Source: JAJDXO01 sp965221855
GTDB taxonomy: Bacteria; Pseudomonadota; Alphaproteobacteria; Rhodospirillales; UBA2165
Direction: 5' to 3'
Assembly (NCBI GenBank): GCA_965221855.1
Contig: CBDCSV010000006.1
Coordinates: 673,406-737,405, forward strand
DNA length: 64,000 bases
Of this stretch, positions 55,476 to 64,000 are shown piece after piece. A model generated the notes under the pieces. The model saw nothing but the letters and a program-made list of their open reading frames with translations. It searched no databases and was not told the DNA's origin. The stretch's first letter is position 1; every line of letters begins with the position of its first letter. The position numbers and the translations under genes are program-made.

Positions 55476-56252
55476 GTGTCAGTAATCATTGGGCCATGCA
55501 CCAGCAATGGCGACGCCTGGCTCAGAGCTGTAAACCACGTGGATGCCCTGGACGGCCACCAATCTCGGAATATTGTCATTGAAGTCGAAGACCCGATTGT
55601 GGAGTCGGAGACTGGCAAAGCGGTGCGAGACCTTCTCGACAAATTCTTGATTGCCAGCCGGCTGAAGGATACGCGATCGACGGCAAATCTGATTTTTCCG
55701 CAGGGTATCTATTCAAGACATGGAAATCCTGAATTCTATGCTCGATACGCGAAGATTTTTCCCCGCCTTAAGCGAGGTTCCTGGGGGACGTATTTTAATC
55801 GAATGATGACCGGTTCAACGGTTGGTCACGGCGAGAATCGGCTCAGGAATCTTGTTGGCAAAATTGCCAGAGAAGCGGTGGCAGATGTTACACATGGGAA
55901 TGCATTGGAACTGCCGATCACTGGCGTGGACGCGGATATCTCAACCTACGATGCAGGGAGGGATGAAAATCGGCTAATTGGAGGCCCTTGCCTAAGTCAT
56001 CTCAGCTTCAAGCTGGTAAATAAGACTACTTTGGACCTAACCGCGATCTATCGAAATCATTACTATATCCAGCGCCTGTATGGGAACTTGGTTGGCTTGG
56101 GTTGGCTGATGAAATTCGTCGCTGATGAGACGGGCGTTAACTTAGGTGGACTAACGGTGATTTCCACACACGCAATTATAGATACACCACCAAACGCAAA
56201 TCGGGCGGCCGTAAATACGTTGCTTGCAGAATGTAGAGTGCTAGCCGAATAG
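55476..56252 (+). CDS. Thymidylate synthase-like protein (putative dUMP hydroxymethylase type)
   Basis: A 258-residue protein of the thymidylate synthase superfamily, starting at GTG with AGGAGGG one base before. The N-terminal half has FPQGIYSRHGNPEFYARYAKIFPRLKR followed by WGTYFNRM. The nucleophile is Cys172 in GGPCLSH. Aligned to E. coli ThyA, Arg193 matches Arg166 and Asn204 matches Asn177, the residue favouring a uracil base, while Asp169 is replaced by Tyr196 and Tyr209 by Ile234 (in STHAII). It could therefore hydroxymethylate or otherwise modify dUMP, as phage homologues do. It is 18 bp after gdhB and convergent, with a 5-bp gap, to the hypermodification-family gene. Confidence 0.85.
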   Translation: MSVIIGPCTSNGDAWLRAVNHVDALDGHQSRNIVIEVEDPIVESETGKAVRDLLDKFLIASRLKDTRSTANLIFPQGIYSRHGNPEFYARYAKIFPRLKRGSWGTYFNRMMTGSTVGHGENRLRNLVGKIAREAVADVTHGNALELPITGVDADISTYDAGRDENRLIGGPCLSHLSFKLVNKTTLDLTAIYRNHYYIQRLYGNLVGLGWLMKFVADETGVNLGGLTVISTHAIIDTPPNANRAAVNTLLAECRVLAE

Positions 56253-56257
56253 CCACG

Positions 56258-57343
56258 CTAGACCGTTCCGGCAATTTTCTCGTTTAGTCCCCATTTTGGC
56301 GGATACCAGTAGCTGATTGGGCGCAGATTCGGTCTGAATTTTTGCTTTATTCGCTTTCGTCCGCTCTTCCCGGTGATCTCCGGATGCGCTACTCGCGCAT
56401 ACTTGTCGACCTCGCAAAACAAATTCTGACAGTCGATTAAATGTAGAGGCCTTCCCCACAAATCTCGAAAATCAATGCCGAGATCATCAAATGCTTCGTG
56501 TTGATAGTCAGTGGCAAATCGAATGATGTCTGGAGCGGACATATCCCCAGTGTCCTCGAAGCATTTCCTAATGCCGTCTAATGCGCCAGGACCAGCTACT
56601 ACAAAATCGTTCTCATCGAATTGGAGAATTTCTGAGTAGTTCAAGTCGATAGTCAGTTGGAAGCCAAAGAAGGGCCCGATTGCTGGAAATTCGATTAGAG
56701 TCTCGTAGACATATTTCAAGTTTGGGGACTGGTAAATTCGGTCTGGAAGTCGATCGTCCATCATTTTTTGAATTATTTTTAGGTGGTTCCGATGCTTTCT
56801 GGATTCTCCGAAGGCTGACCGACCGGATGCCATTATGTAGGCAGCGGAGTAGATCGTTTGTTTTCGATCGAGCAATTTTGTCAACGCATTGTCATATGCC
56901 GAATAATCATAGCCTGACCAAGTTATAGGCCCAAGTTGACGTTCCAAGTGCTCCCAGGTCTCGATTTTGTTGAAGAACTTGAACAGCAGGATTCGGAAGA
57001 CCGTATCTTGGAGGTCGAAGTTTCCGCCATAAATCACCTGTCGAATCAAATACTGGCTGACGCGATCCGAGGCACGATATGCATTTGTAAATTTGTGCTC
57101 TTGGAGAATGGGGTCGTCGGTCCAAAGGCCTTCGTCCGGGTGTTCAATTCTTGCAAAGAAAAGTTCCTGTCGTTTCGCAGCAAACTTCCAGTAGGTTTTG
57201 AAGACCTGCGTAGATTTCAGCTGTCTCAAACGTAGAGTTGTGGATCTTGAAGAAGCGCCCCTGGTCTCCGATTTGCCAGCAGAATTTATTTGCAGTGGAT
57301 TCGGCGACAGGTTCGCAAACGTTAGTTGTTTATTTTTGCTCAT
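56258..57343 (-). CDS. Putative DNA base hypermodification protein (5-hmdU kinase helical-domain family)
   Basis: A 361-residue helical protein. LWTDDPILQEHKFTNAYRASDRVSQYLI (residues 74-101), VAGPGALDGI (249-258) and LIDCQNLFCEVDKY (302-315) match what I know of the helical-domain family named for 5-hmdU DNA kinase and alpha-glutamyl/putrescinyl-thymine pyrophosphorylase. In thymine-hypermodifying phages these act on activated 5-hydroxymethyluracil in DNA. The HhH-like GPGALDGI is consistent with DNA contact. No P-loop kinase is present in this protein or beside it. The MazG-like gene lies 39 bp upstream on the same strand and is interrupted by IS element B. The region is lower in GC (about 50% in one sampled line). 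Confidence 0.75.
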   Translation of the reverse strand: MSKNKQLTFANLSPNPLQINSAGKSETRGASSRSTTLRLRQLKSTQVFKTYWKFAAKRQELFFARIEHPDEGLWTDDPILQEHKFTNAYRASDRVSQYLIRQVIYGGNFDLQDTVFRILLFKFFNKIETWEHLERQLGPITWSGYDYSAYDNALTKLLDRKQTIYSAAYIMASGRSAFGESRKHRNHLKIIQKMMDDRLPDRIYQSPNLKYVYETLIEFPAIGPFFGFQLTIDLNYSEILQFDENDFVVAGPGALDGIRKCFEDTGDMSAPDIIRFATDYQHEAFDDLGIDFRDLWGRPLHLIDCQNLFCEVDKYARVAHPEITGKSGRKRIKQKFRPNLRPISYWYPPKWGLNEKIAGTV

Positions 57344-57885
57344 TCGGGACCGTCAAACTCTGTCAATGAGGGGAGGATATAGTCAGTTAGTTTTACGCCT
57401 ATTGGACCGCATACTAGCGGCTTTTCTCCGGTGCCGCCGGAACTTAATCGACCGCTGTTCCAAATTCACCCTTACTCGCCCTCCCCCATTTGCTCGTAGC
57501 AGGCCGTAGACCCTAAATCCTTCTAAAATTGCCTTTTCCCACTCCCAATATTCGCAGGGGCGGGTACTCCCATCAGCTCTAGCGACTTCATGACCCTCTG
57601 CAAGCTCACGAATCCACTTCAGAAGTTCAAATCGAACACTCTTCTGGTTGTATAGGACCTTCTCACCACTAATTTTGGATACATAGGAGTGCGCTATTTT
57701 CACTATTGCCTCTTCAACAATTTGAGCCCGCGCCCCATCTTCAACCTCATCAATTTGAGGATCATATTTTCGTTTTCGCTTAAGCAGTGACCGAAAGACC
57801 GGGGACCAACCAAGAATAGCAAGATTGGCTAGATGGAGAGCGTCGTGAAAGCGGTACCCATCATCATAGTACGAATTGTCAGTTA

Positions 57886-58938
57886 GAGAGTTTTCTGATC
57901 TGACGGAATCGTTAGGGATTCCCAAAGTCTCTGATTTCTGATTCAAGATGTGGGCTGGTGAAGGAGGCCAGCCTGCATGACGAGACCACTTTCGAATGAT
58001 CTACGACATCGGTTGGTTGCGGCGGTGGACGGCGGGATGTCGCGTCGGTCTGCGGCGAAGGTTTTTGGGGTTGCGGCCTCGACGGCGATCAAATGGGTTG
58101 ATCAGTGGCGGCAGCGGGGTGATGTGCGGCCCCGGCCGCAAGGCGGGGACCGCCGCTCTCACCGCCTTGAAGCGTATGCCGAGGAGGTTCTGGCGCTTGT
58201 CACGGAGACACCGGACATCACCCTGGCCGAGATCGCAGCCTGTCTGGAGGAGGTGCACGGGCTTCGGGTTGCCCCGAGCACGGTCTGGCGGCTGCTCGAC
58301 CGCCACGGCATGACCTTCAAAAAAAACCGCGCACGCCAGCGAGCAGCAACGTCCTGATGTCTTGGCGCGCCGGCAGGCCTGGGCCGAGGCGCAGCCCGGC
58401 CTGATGCCGGAGCGGCTGGTCTTCATCGACGAGACCGGCACATCGACCAAGATGGCCCGGCGCTATGGCCGCGCGCCGCGCGGGCAGCGCTGCCAAGCCG
58501 CCATCCCTCACGGCCACTGGAAGACCACCACTTTGGTCGCTGCTCTCACGCTCGACGGCATCCTCGCCCCCATGACCATCGATGGGGCGATGACCGGGGC
58601 AGCCTTCCTTGCCTATGTCGAGCAAATCCTGGTCCCAACCCTCAAACCCGGAGACATCGTCATTATGGACAATCTGCCAGCCCATAAGCCCGCCAGCGTG
58701 CGTAAGGCCATCGAAGACGCCGGCGCCGAGCTCCGCTTCCTGCCGCCCTACTCACCCGACTTCAACCCAATCGAGATGGCCTTCGCAAAGCTCAAGGCCC
58801 TCCTCAAAAAGACCGCAGCCAGAACCGTCGACGACCTCTACGACGCCATCGCAACCGCCATCGACACAGTCACCCAATCCGAGTGCCAAAACTACTTCAC
58901 TGCCGCAGGCTATGACCGGGTGTGATCAGAAAATGCTC
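57886..58938 (+). mobile_element. IS630-family insertion sequence, element B copy 2
   Basis: A 1,053-bp element flanked by TA at 57884-57885 and 58939-58940, inverted relative to copy 1 at 21603-22654. It interrupts the MazG-like gene. The target read on the plus strand is TTAG rather than the CTAG found at the other four insertions. It differs from copy 1 by an extra A in the homopolymer (A8 versus A7), which accounts for the one-base length difference. Confidence 0.95.
57977..58925 (+). CDS. IS630-family transposase, frame split at an A8 run (element B copy 2)
   Basis: Same protein as the intact copy 1 transposase, but the run has eight A instead of seven (58319-58326). Frame 1 (57977-58357) encodes the HTH part through MTFKK; the DDE part continues one base out of register and ends at 58925 (FIDETGTSTKM, IMDNLPAHK, YSPDFNPIEM). 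The joined product would be 315 residues. It may be expressed by slippage, or may be an inactive copy. Confidence 0.85.
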
Positions 58939-59895
58939 TAGCTGGTCTCCGATGACCACGCCGTCAATCAACAAAATTGCCTTACGTCGCATCCCTGTGC
59001 CCGCTGCCTGGTCAATGAATTCAACAGTGAATTTTCGAGGAATTTGTTCAAGTTTAGGAGCTTCGGAATCATAATGCCCGGTGGGTTTACGAAGTTCTCT
59101 GGGCGGCCACCGAGAGTAAATGAATTCGATATTGTCGGCGACCACATCATTCAGTTGCAATGAATACACTTGAGCAATTGCGGCCACGTACCACATGACG
59201 TCGCCTAGGCTGTCCGCGGTTATGGATCTTTGGTCGGCATCGAAACTTGGTCGGGCCAAATCGAGTCGTGAGATTAACTCGCTGCTATTTTGTGAAATTT
59301 GGACCAAGTAAACCAGCGCGCGGGATTTCGAATTGTACTTGGACGTGGCCCAGGCGCAAGCTTGGTAGCGATTGAATGTCGCGGCGGCATCATCACCGGA
59401 TCGGTTTAATAGCTTGACCAATTTTTTCCGGCGAACAAATGCCTCTCGTGGAACCGTAGATACCACCGGGGGTTTGCCGGCCAGTTTGTTCAAGTTGCCT
59501 AACAGTACGTCCTTCTGGAATTCCAATTCTGCGCGTCTGGCAATTGCAACCACGTACCAGATAATATTTCCGAGCTTATTCTTGATTTCGCCTTGGATCA
59601 TGGGGTTTTGCGGCACTCTCTTCGCTCCACGAGCACCACTCAAGATTGGTACCTCTTTTCGCATTTCTGCGAGTAGGAGACCAATTTCTGCCGCCAAGCC
59701 AAGCAATGGCATGGTCTTGGCATTAAGACCTGTGGTATCCAGGCGATCAGTTGCGACAGACAGCTCGACGTATTTATGCACATTCATCGGTAAAAACCCC
59801 CGATTAAGATGCATAAACGATTCTTGCTAATTGCAGGAGGAGTTTTTGGGTGGGTTATAGACTATGGGTTGACATGAAGTGGTCAGGATTCTCAG

Positions 59896-61134
59896 ATGAA
59901 TAGTCCGCATTCCTCTGGCAAGCGCGGGATCGCCGCCTGGTGTTTCTACGATTGGGCCAACTCGGCCTTCACCACGATCATCATCACCTTCGTTTTCGCC
60001 ACCTACTTCGCCAAGTCGGTCGCCGCCGACGAGGTATCCGGCACCGCCCAGTGGGGCTTCGCCATTTCGGCCTCCGGCCTGGCCATCGCCATCCTGGCGC
60101 CGGTCCTGGGCGCCATCGCCGACAAGGGCGGGCGGCGAAAGCCCTGGATCTTCGGGTTTACCTATCTGTCGGTCGCCGCGACCGCCCTGTTGTGGTTCAT
60201 CGAGCCCGACGCCGCGTTCGTTCTGGCGGCGCTCAGTCTGGTGGTGCTCGCCAATATCGGCTTCGAAATGGCGATTGTCTTCTACAACGCCATGCTGCCG
60301 GACCTGGCGCCCAAGGAGAGGATCGGCCGGGTCTCCGGATGGGCGTGGGGGCTCGGCTATGTCGGCGGGCTCGCCTGTCTGGTGGTGATCCTCGCGGGCT
60401 TCGATACCTCTTCCATCGAGCAAATCCGGGCGACCTCCGTGCTCGTCGCCGCATGGTTCGGGGTGTTTTCCATTCCCCTGTTTCTGTATACGCCGGATGT
60501 GCCGGCGCGGGGGCTGCCCATGGGCCGCGCCGTGCGGGAGGGGCTCGCGCTGCTGTGGTCGACCCTCAAGCGCGTCGGGGAATACGGGGACATCCTCCGG
60601 TTCCTGATCGCCCGGCTGATCTACAATGACGGTCTCGTGACCCTGTTCGCCATGGGCGGCGTGTTCGCCGCCGGCGCCTTCGGGATGAGCACCGCCGAGG
60701 TCCTGCAATTCGCCGTCGCCATCAACGTAACGGCGGGCCTGGGCGCGGCGGCGTTCGCGTGGATCGCCGATTGGATCGGGCCCAAGCGAACCATCCTGAT
60801 TTCGCTGGCCGGTTTGATCGTCACCGGCGCGGTCGTGCTGGCGGTCACCGACAAGACCGTGTTCCTGGTCCTGGGCGCGGTGCTCGGCCTGTTCGTCGGG
60901 CCGGCGCAGGCGGCCAGCCGGTCGATGATGGCGCACCTGGCGCCGGAGGGCATGCGGACGGAGATGTTCGGCCTCTACGCCTTTTCCGGCAAGGCGACCG
61001 CATTCCTGGGGCCGTTCCTGTTCGGCCTCGTCACCGCGCTGACCGAAAGCCAGCGTTGGGGCATGGCGACCATCATCGTGTTTTTCGCCGTCGGCGCGGC
61101 GCTGCTGGTGACGGTGACGGACGCCAGGCGGTGA
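59896..61134 (+). CDS. UMF1-family MFS transporter
   Basis: A 412-residue inner-membrane protein with about 12 hydrophobic segments. The start GIAAWCFYDWANSAFTTIIITFVFATYF is the hallmark of the UMF1 (Atg22-like) MFS subgroup, whose yeast relative exports amino acids from the vacuole. It has GAIADKGGRRKPWI (motif A) and LFVGPAQAASRSMMAHLAPE. The bacterial substrate is unknown. It lies just beyond the accessory cassette. A TTGACA at 59869-59874 is a weak -35 candidate. A SIS-domain gene follows on the same strand after 67 bp. Confidence 0.88.
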   Translation: MNSPHSSGKRGIAAWCFYDWANSAFTTIIITFVFATYFAKSVAADEVSGTAQWGFAISASGLAIAILAPVLGAIADKGGRRKPWIFGFTYLSVAATALLWFIEPDAAFVLAALSLVVLANIGFEMAIVFYNAMLPDLAPKERIGRVSGWAWGLGYVGGLACLVVILAGFDTSSIEQIRATSVLVAAWFGVFSIPLFLYTPDVPARGLPMGRAVREGLALLWSTLKRVGEYGDILRFLIARLIYNDGLVTLFAMGGVFAAGAFGMSTAEVLQFAVAINVTAGLGAAAFAWIADWIGPKRTILISLAGLIVTGAVVLAVTDKTVFLVLGAVLGLFVGPAQAASRSMMAHLAPEGMRTEMFGLYAFSGKATAFLGPFLFGLVTALTESQRWGMATIIVFFAVGAALLVTVTDARR

Positions 61135-61201
61135 GGCCGCCATTGAAACTCCGGGCGAAGCAACCGTCGATGAGAGAGGCCAATCGAGGGATACACCGCC
61201 C

Positions 61202-61822
61202 ATGACGTTTCCGGACAGGAAGTTCTCCGATATCGGAAGTTTTGCCGACGCCTATTTCGCCGAATGGCGGAAGGCGGCCGCCAGCGTCGACCGCGCCAAA
61301 CTCGCCGAAGCGGCGGATATTCTCTCGGACGTACACGAAAGGGGCGGGACGCTGTGGGTGTGCGGCAACGGCGGCTCGGCGGCCATCTCCAATCATCTGG
61401 TCGCCGATCACGGCAAACTCCTGGCGCAGGATACGGGCCTGCTTCCCCATGTTCATTCCCTGACCACCAACATCCCGGTGATCACGGCGATCGCCAACGA
61501 CATCGACTATGCCGAGGTGTTTTCCCATCAATTGTCCCTCAATGCCCGGGCGGGGGACGCGCTGATCACCGTGAGTTCATCCGGCGACTCCGAAAACGTC
61601 GTGCGCGCCGTCCAGTGGGCGAAGGACAACGGGCTCAAGGTCATCTCCATGACCGGGTTCTCCGGCGGCCGGTCGGCCGGGCTGGCCGACGTCAACCTGC
61701 ACGTGGATGCCGACAATTACGGGGTGATCGAGGATACCCATCAGGCGCTGATGCACCTGCTGGGCCAATATCTCCGCCAGGGCAGGATGAGCGAGGAATT
61801 GGTCCGGGACCGGAAGTTCTAG
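61202..61822 (+). CDS. SIS-domain protein, GmhA-like sedoheptulose 7-phosphate isomerase
   Basis: A 206-residue SIS-fold protein with the phosphosugar-binding pattern WVCGNGGSAAISNHLVADH, ITAIANDIDYAEVFSHQL, ITVSSSGDSENVVRAVQWAKDNGLKVISMTGF and, near the end, EDTHQALMHLLGQYLR. This is the GmhA layout of phosphoheptose isomerases, which make D-glycero-D-manno-heptose 7-phosphate for LPS; a DiaA-type SIS protein is an alternative. The stop TAG consists of a TA target plus the first G of IS element A copy 3, so the protein is not altered. Confidence 0.85.
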   Translation: MTFPDRKFSDIGSFADAYFAEWRKAAASVDRAKLAEAADILSDVHERGGTLWVCGNGGSAAISNHLVADHGKLLAQDTGLLPHVHSLTTNIPVITAIANDIDYAEVFSHQLSLNARAGDALITVSSSGDSENVVRAVQWAKDNGLKVISMTGFSGGRSAGLADVNLHVDADNYGVIEDTHQALMHLLGQYLRQGRMSEELVRDRKF

Positions 61823-62871
61823 AGCGTTTCATATTTTGACGGAAGCGTATCCTGCGTTTTTGAAGTAGTTGGCGCATTGCTGTGGCTCGATGGTGTCGAT
61901 GAGGCTCCCGAGATGGCGCCATAAGTCGTCGATCTCCCGCTTCTGGGCGTTTCTCATCCAGTGCTTGATTTGGGCAAAGGTCTGCTCGATGGGATTGAGG
62001 TCGGGGGAATATTTGGGCAGGAGCCACAGCTTGGCTCCGGCGGCACGGATGGCGTTTCGCACGGCTTTTGACTTGTGGCTGCCGAGATTGTCCATGATGA
62101 CGATGTCGCCGGGCACCAGGGTCGGCACGAGCAGCTGCTCGACGTAGGCGCGGAAGCACACGCCATTGATGGGGCCGTCGAAGACGCAGGGCGCGGTGAA
62201 CCGGTCGCAGCGCAGCGCGCCGATGAAGGTCAGGGTGTGCCACCGCCCATGGGGGGCAAAGCCGCGGACCCGCTCCCCTTTCGGCCCCCAGCCGCGCAGC
62301 GGGGCCATATTGGTCCGGATCCAGGTTTCATCAATGAATACCAGCCGTTCGGGATCAAGCTTTGCCTGCCACGCCTTCCAGCGCCTGCGATGGCGGGCGA
62401 TGTCCGCGCGCGCCCGTTCAACGGCGAACAGGGTTTTTTTTAAAGCGCAGCCCTTCACGGCGCAGAAACAGCCATACCGTGCTGTGGGATACCCTGACAC
62501 CCCGAGCGGCCAACTCGTCTCTCAACCGATGCAGCGTCAGATGCGGCTCCTGGTCGATCCGGCCGACAATGAACTCCCGATGGGGCTCAAGAACCCGGCG
62601 GCGGTGACCGCCCATCTTGCCGGGCGCAACACTCCCCGTCCGCCGGTAGCGCTGCGACCACTTAACCACGCTCGAAACCGCAACCCCAAACCGAGCCGCT
62701 ACAGCGCGGCAACTCTCCCCCGCCAAAACCGCCAAAACAACACGCTCTCGCAAATCAATCGAATAAGGTCTCGCCATGAATGCTGGCCTCCTTGCCCAGC
62801 ATCCATCTTGAATCATGGTTCGCCCATACTTGGGAATCCCTAAAATGATTCAATCAATCTCAAATACGCTC
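61822..62871 (-). mobile_element. IS630-family insertion sequence, element A copy 3 (inverted)
   Basis: The 1,050-bp element A in reverse orientation, flanked by TA at 61820-61821 and 62872-62873. Its first base completes the TAG stop of the GmhA-like gene. Proteins are identical to those of copies 1 and 2. Confidence 0.95.
61829..62777 (-). CDS. IS630-family transposase, two frames joined at an A8 run (element A copy 3)
   Basis: Minus-strand copy of the element A transposase. Start ATG at 62777, HTH frame to 62418, DDE frame ending at 61829, meeting at eight T on the plus strand. Same slippage arrangement and same protein as the other element A copies. Confidence 0.85.
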
Positions 62872-63024
62872 TAGAGCCGATCTGGCGCGCGCCGGTTGCC
62901 CAACGGCCCGGCGCCCGTTAGTTTCGGCAACCAGGCGACCGCCCCGCGGCGCGCTCGAGGAGTGTGGCGCGGGGCGGCTGCGTTTCCGGGCCCCGCCTGG
63001 AGCCCATCTGGAGCATTGAGGCGC

Positions 63025-64000
63025 ATGCACAATCCGGTTCTCGACGAAATGGAGGAATACGCCTTCGACCGGCTGCGGGCGCTGCTCGGGGACGTGAACC
63101 CGCCGGCGGGCCTCGATCCCATCATCATGTCGCTGGGCGAGCCCCGCCACGCGCCGCCGGAGATCATCAACCGGACGGTCGCCGAGCACGGCGACAAATG
63201 GGGCCGCTATCCCCCGACCGCGGGCGCCGCCGCCCATCTGGAGGCCTGCGCCGGCTGGCTCGAACGCCGCTACGGCCTCGCCCAAGGCATGGTCGATCCG
63301 GCCCGGCACGTCTGCGCCGCCATGGGCAGCCGGGAAAGCCTCTACATGGCCGGCGACGTCTGCATCCCCCGGACCGGGAACGGCGGGCCGCCCGTGGTGG
63401 CCATTCCCAACCCGTTCTACCAGGCCTATTACGGGGCGGCGAAGCTCAACGGCGCCGAGGTGGCGGTGCTGTCGGGAACGCCGGCGACCGGCTATCTGCC
63501 CGATTTTTCCGAGCTAAGCGGCGAGGAGCTCCGCCGGGCGGCGATGGTCTATCTCTGCACCCCGGCCAATCCGCAGGGGACCGCCGCCGGTCTCGATTAC
63601 CTGTCCCGCGCCGTCGAACTCGCCCGGGAATACGATTTCGTGCTGGCCGTCGACGAGTGCTACGCCGAAATCTACCTGGGCGGGCCCACCCCCGGCATCC
63701 TGCAGGCCTGCGAGGCCATGGGCGGCGGCCTCGAAAACGTGCTGACGTTCAATTCCCTCTCGAAACGGTCGAGCGCGCCCGGCCTCCGGTCCGGGTTCGT
63801 CGCCGGCGACGAGGCGGTGATTTCGCGGCTCAAGCGGCTCAGGGCCTATGGCGGCGCGACCATTCCGGCGCCGCTGGCCGAGGCGGCGACGGCGCTGTGG
63901 AACGACGATGCCCACGTGGAGGCCAACCGGGCGCTCTACCGGGAGAAATTTGACCGGGCCGACGAGATTCTCGCCGGCGTCCTCGGCTATTACCGGCCGG
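63025..64000 (+). CDS. dapC: Class I/II aminotransferase, DapC-like, incomplete at window edge
   Basis: Start ATG at 63025, open to the window end (about 325 codons). PLP-dependent aminotransferase; the Schiff-base Lys is in FNSLSKRSSAPGLRSGFVAG, a block typical of N-succinyl-diaminopimelate aminotransferase DapC in lysine and peptidoglycan synthesis. Other blocks: SLGEPRHAPPEIINRTVAEHGDKWGRYPPTAG, YLCTPANPQG and AVDECYAEIYLGG. Assignment to DapC rather than another class I aminotransferase rests on the Lys block and is moderate. It lies 153 bp beyond IS element A copy 3, so any promoter must be in that gap. Confidence 0.8.
   Translation, partial: MHNPVLDEMEEYAFDRLRALLGDVNPPAGLDPIIMSLGEPRHAPPEIINRTVAEHGDKWGRYPPTAGAAAHLEACAGWLERRYGLAQGMVDPARHVCAAMGSRESLYMAGDVCIPRTGNGGPPVVAIPNPFYQAYYGAAKLNGAEVAVLSGTPATGYLPDFSELSGEELRRAAMVYLCTPANPQGTAAGLDYLSRAVELAREYDFVLAVDECYAEIYLGGPTPGILQACEAMGGGLENVLTFNSLSKRSSAPGLRSGFVAGDEAVISRLKRLRAYGGATIPAPLAEAATALWNDDAHVEANRALYREKFDRADEILAGVLGYYRP

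Larger units (their letters stand above)
57383..59787 (-). pseudogene. MazG-like nucleotide pyrophosphohydrolase gene split by IS element B
   Basis: The gene runs from ATG 59787 and ends at 57383. Deleting the IS and one TA (1,055 bp) joins the halves in frame, ...IDGVVIGDQL / TDNSYYDDGYRF..., giving 449 residues. The N-terminal half carries two MazG-type helical segments: LLGLAAEIGLLLAEMRKE with KLGNIIWYVV (acidic metal ligands partly lost) and LVQISQNSSELISRL with SLGDVMWYVAAIA (the GD motif kept). The C-terminal DGYRFHDALHLANLAILGWSPVFRSLLKRKRK with DEVEDGARA resembles a C-terminal domain found in some MazG-family proteins. It would hydrolyse (d)NTPs to monophosphates. The insertion inactivates it and is probably polar on the downstream gene. 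Confidence 0.8.

Overview
The window is high-GC DNA from an alphaproteobacterium, most like a Rhodospirillales-type or marine organism. The basis is the carA-carB-greA order, a 1,600-residue NAD-glutamate dehydrogenase, adjacent amtB and glnK, and many GC-rich intergenic repeats; no marker gene fixes the genus. Most of the window is ordinary chromosome.

Layout. 0-5.4 kb: carA, carB and greA. 6.4-16.9 kb: an MFS exporter, a fumarylacetoacetase-family hydrolase, a DUF1194 protein, a GMC oxidoreductase, a small secreted protein, photolyase, an arylsulfotransferase-like protein and katG. 17.9-19.7 kb: ammonium transporter amtB followed by PII glnK, with a good sigma-54 promoter candidate. 20.3-25.7 kb: a UbiH-like hydroxylase, then a tight minus-strand run (ProX-like deacylase, thioredoxin/TPR protein, LON-domain protein, Trm112, DUF971). 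25.8-29.9 kb: a single 1,363-residue HigA-type HTH fusion protein of foreign look, which I read as a candidate defence gene, followed by tRNA-Gly(GCC). 30.5-43.4 kb: a TPR protein, a GST, then a catabolic run (molybdenum hydroxylase large subunit, NicX-like dioxygenase, alpha/beta hydrolase, acyl-CoA dehydrogenase, acyl-CoA ligase, CoA-transferase subunits, DUF35 protein, thiolase). 43.4-49.9 kb: a sugar ABC transporter operon, a zinc alcohol dehydrogenase and an amidohydrolase. 50.0-55.5 kb: a DUF3775 protein and NAD-GDH. 55.5-59.8 kb: a lower-GC accessory cassette. 59.9-64 kb: a UMF1-type MFS protein, a GmhA-like SIS protein and the start of a DapC-like aminotransferase.

The most interesting region is 55.5-59.8 kb. 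It encodes a thymidylate-synthase-like protein, a protein of the DNA base hypermodification family (helical domain of 5-hmdU DNA kinase / alpha-glutamyl-putrescinyl-thymine pyrophosphorylase type) and a MazG-like nucleotide pyrophosphohydrolase. Together they resemble a chromosomal version of phage thymine hypermodification. The MazG-like gene is split by an insertion sequence, and removing that element with one TA copy restores a continuous frame.

Mobile DNA: two related IS630-family elements are present, one in three copies of 1,050 bp and one in two copies of 1,052 and 1,053 bp. Four of the five sit at CTAG sites and two of those sites are stop codons. Every transposase gene carries an A7 or A8 run at the same place; only the A7 copy is in frame, which points to expression by slippage. 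A family of GC-rich CCCCTCACCC...GGGTGAGGGG repeats fills many gaps between genes.
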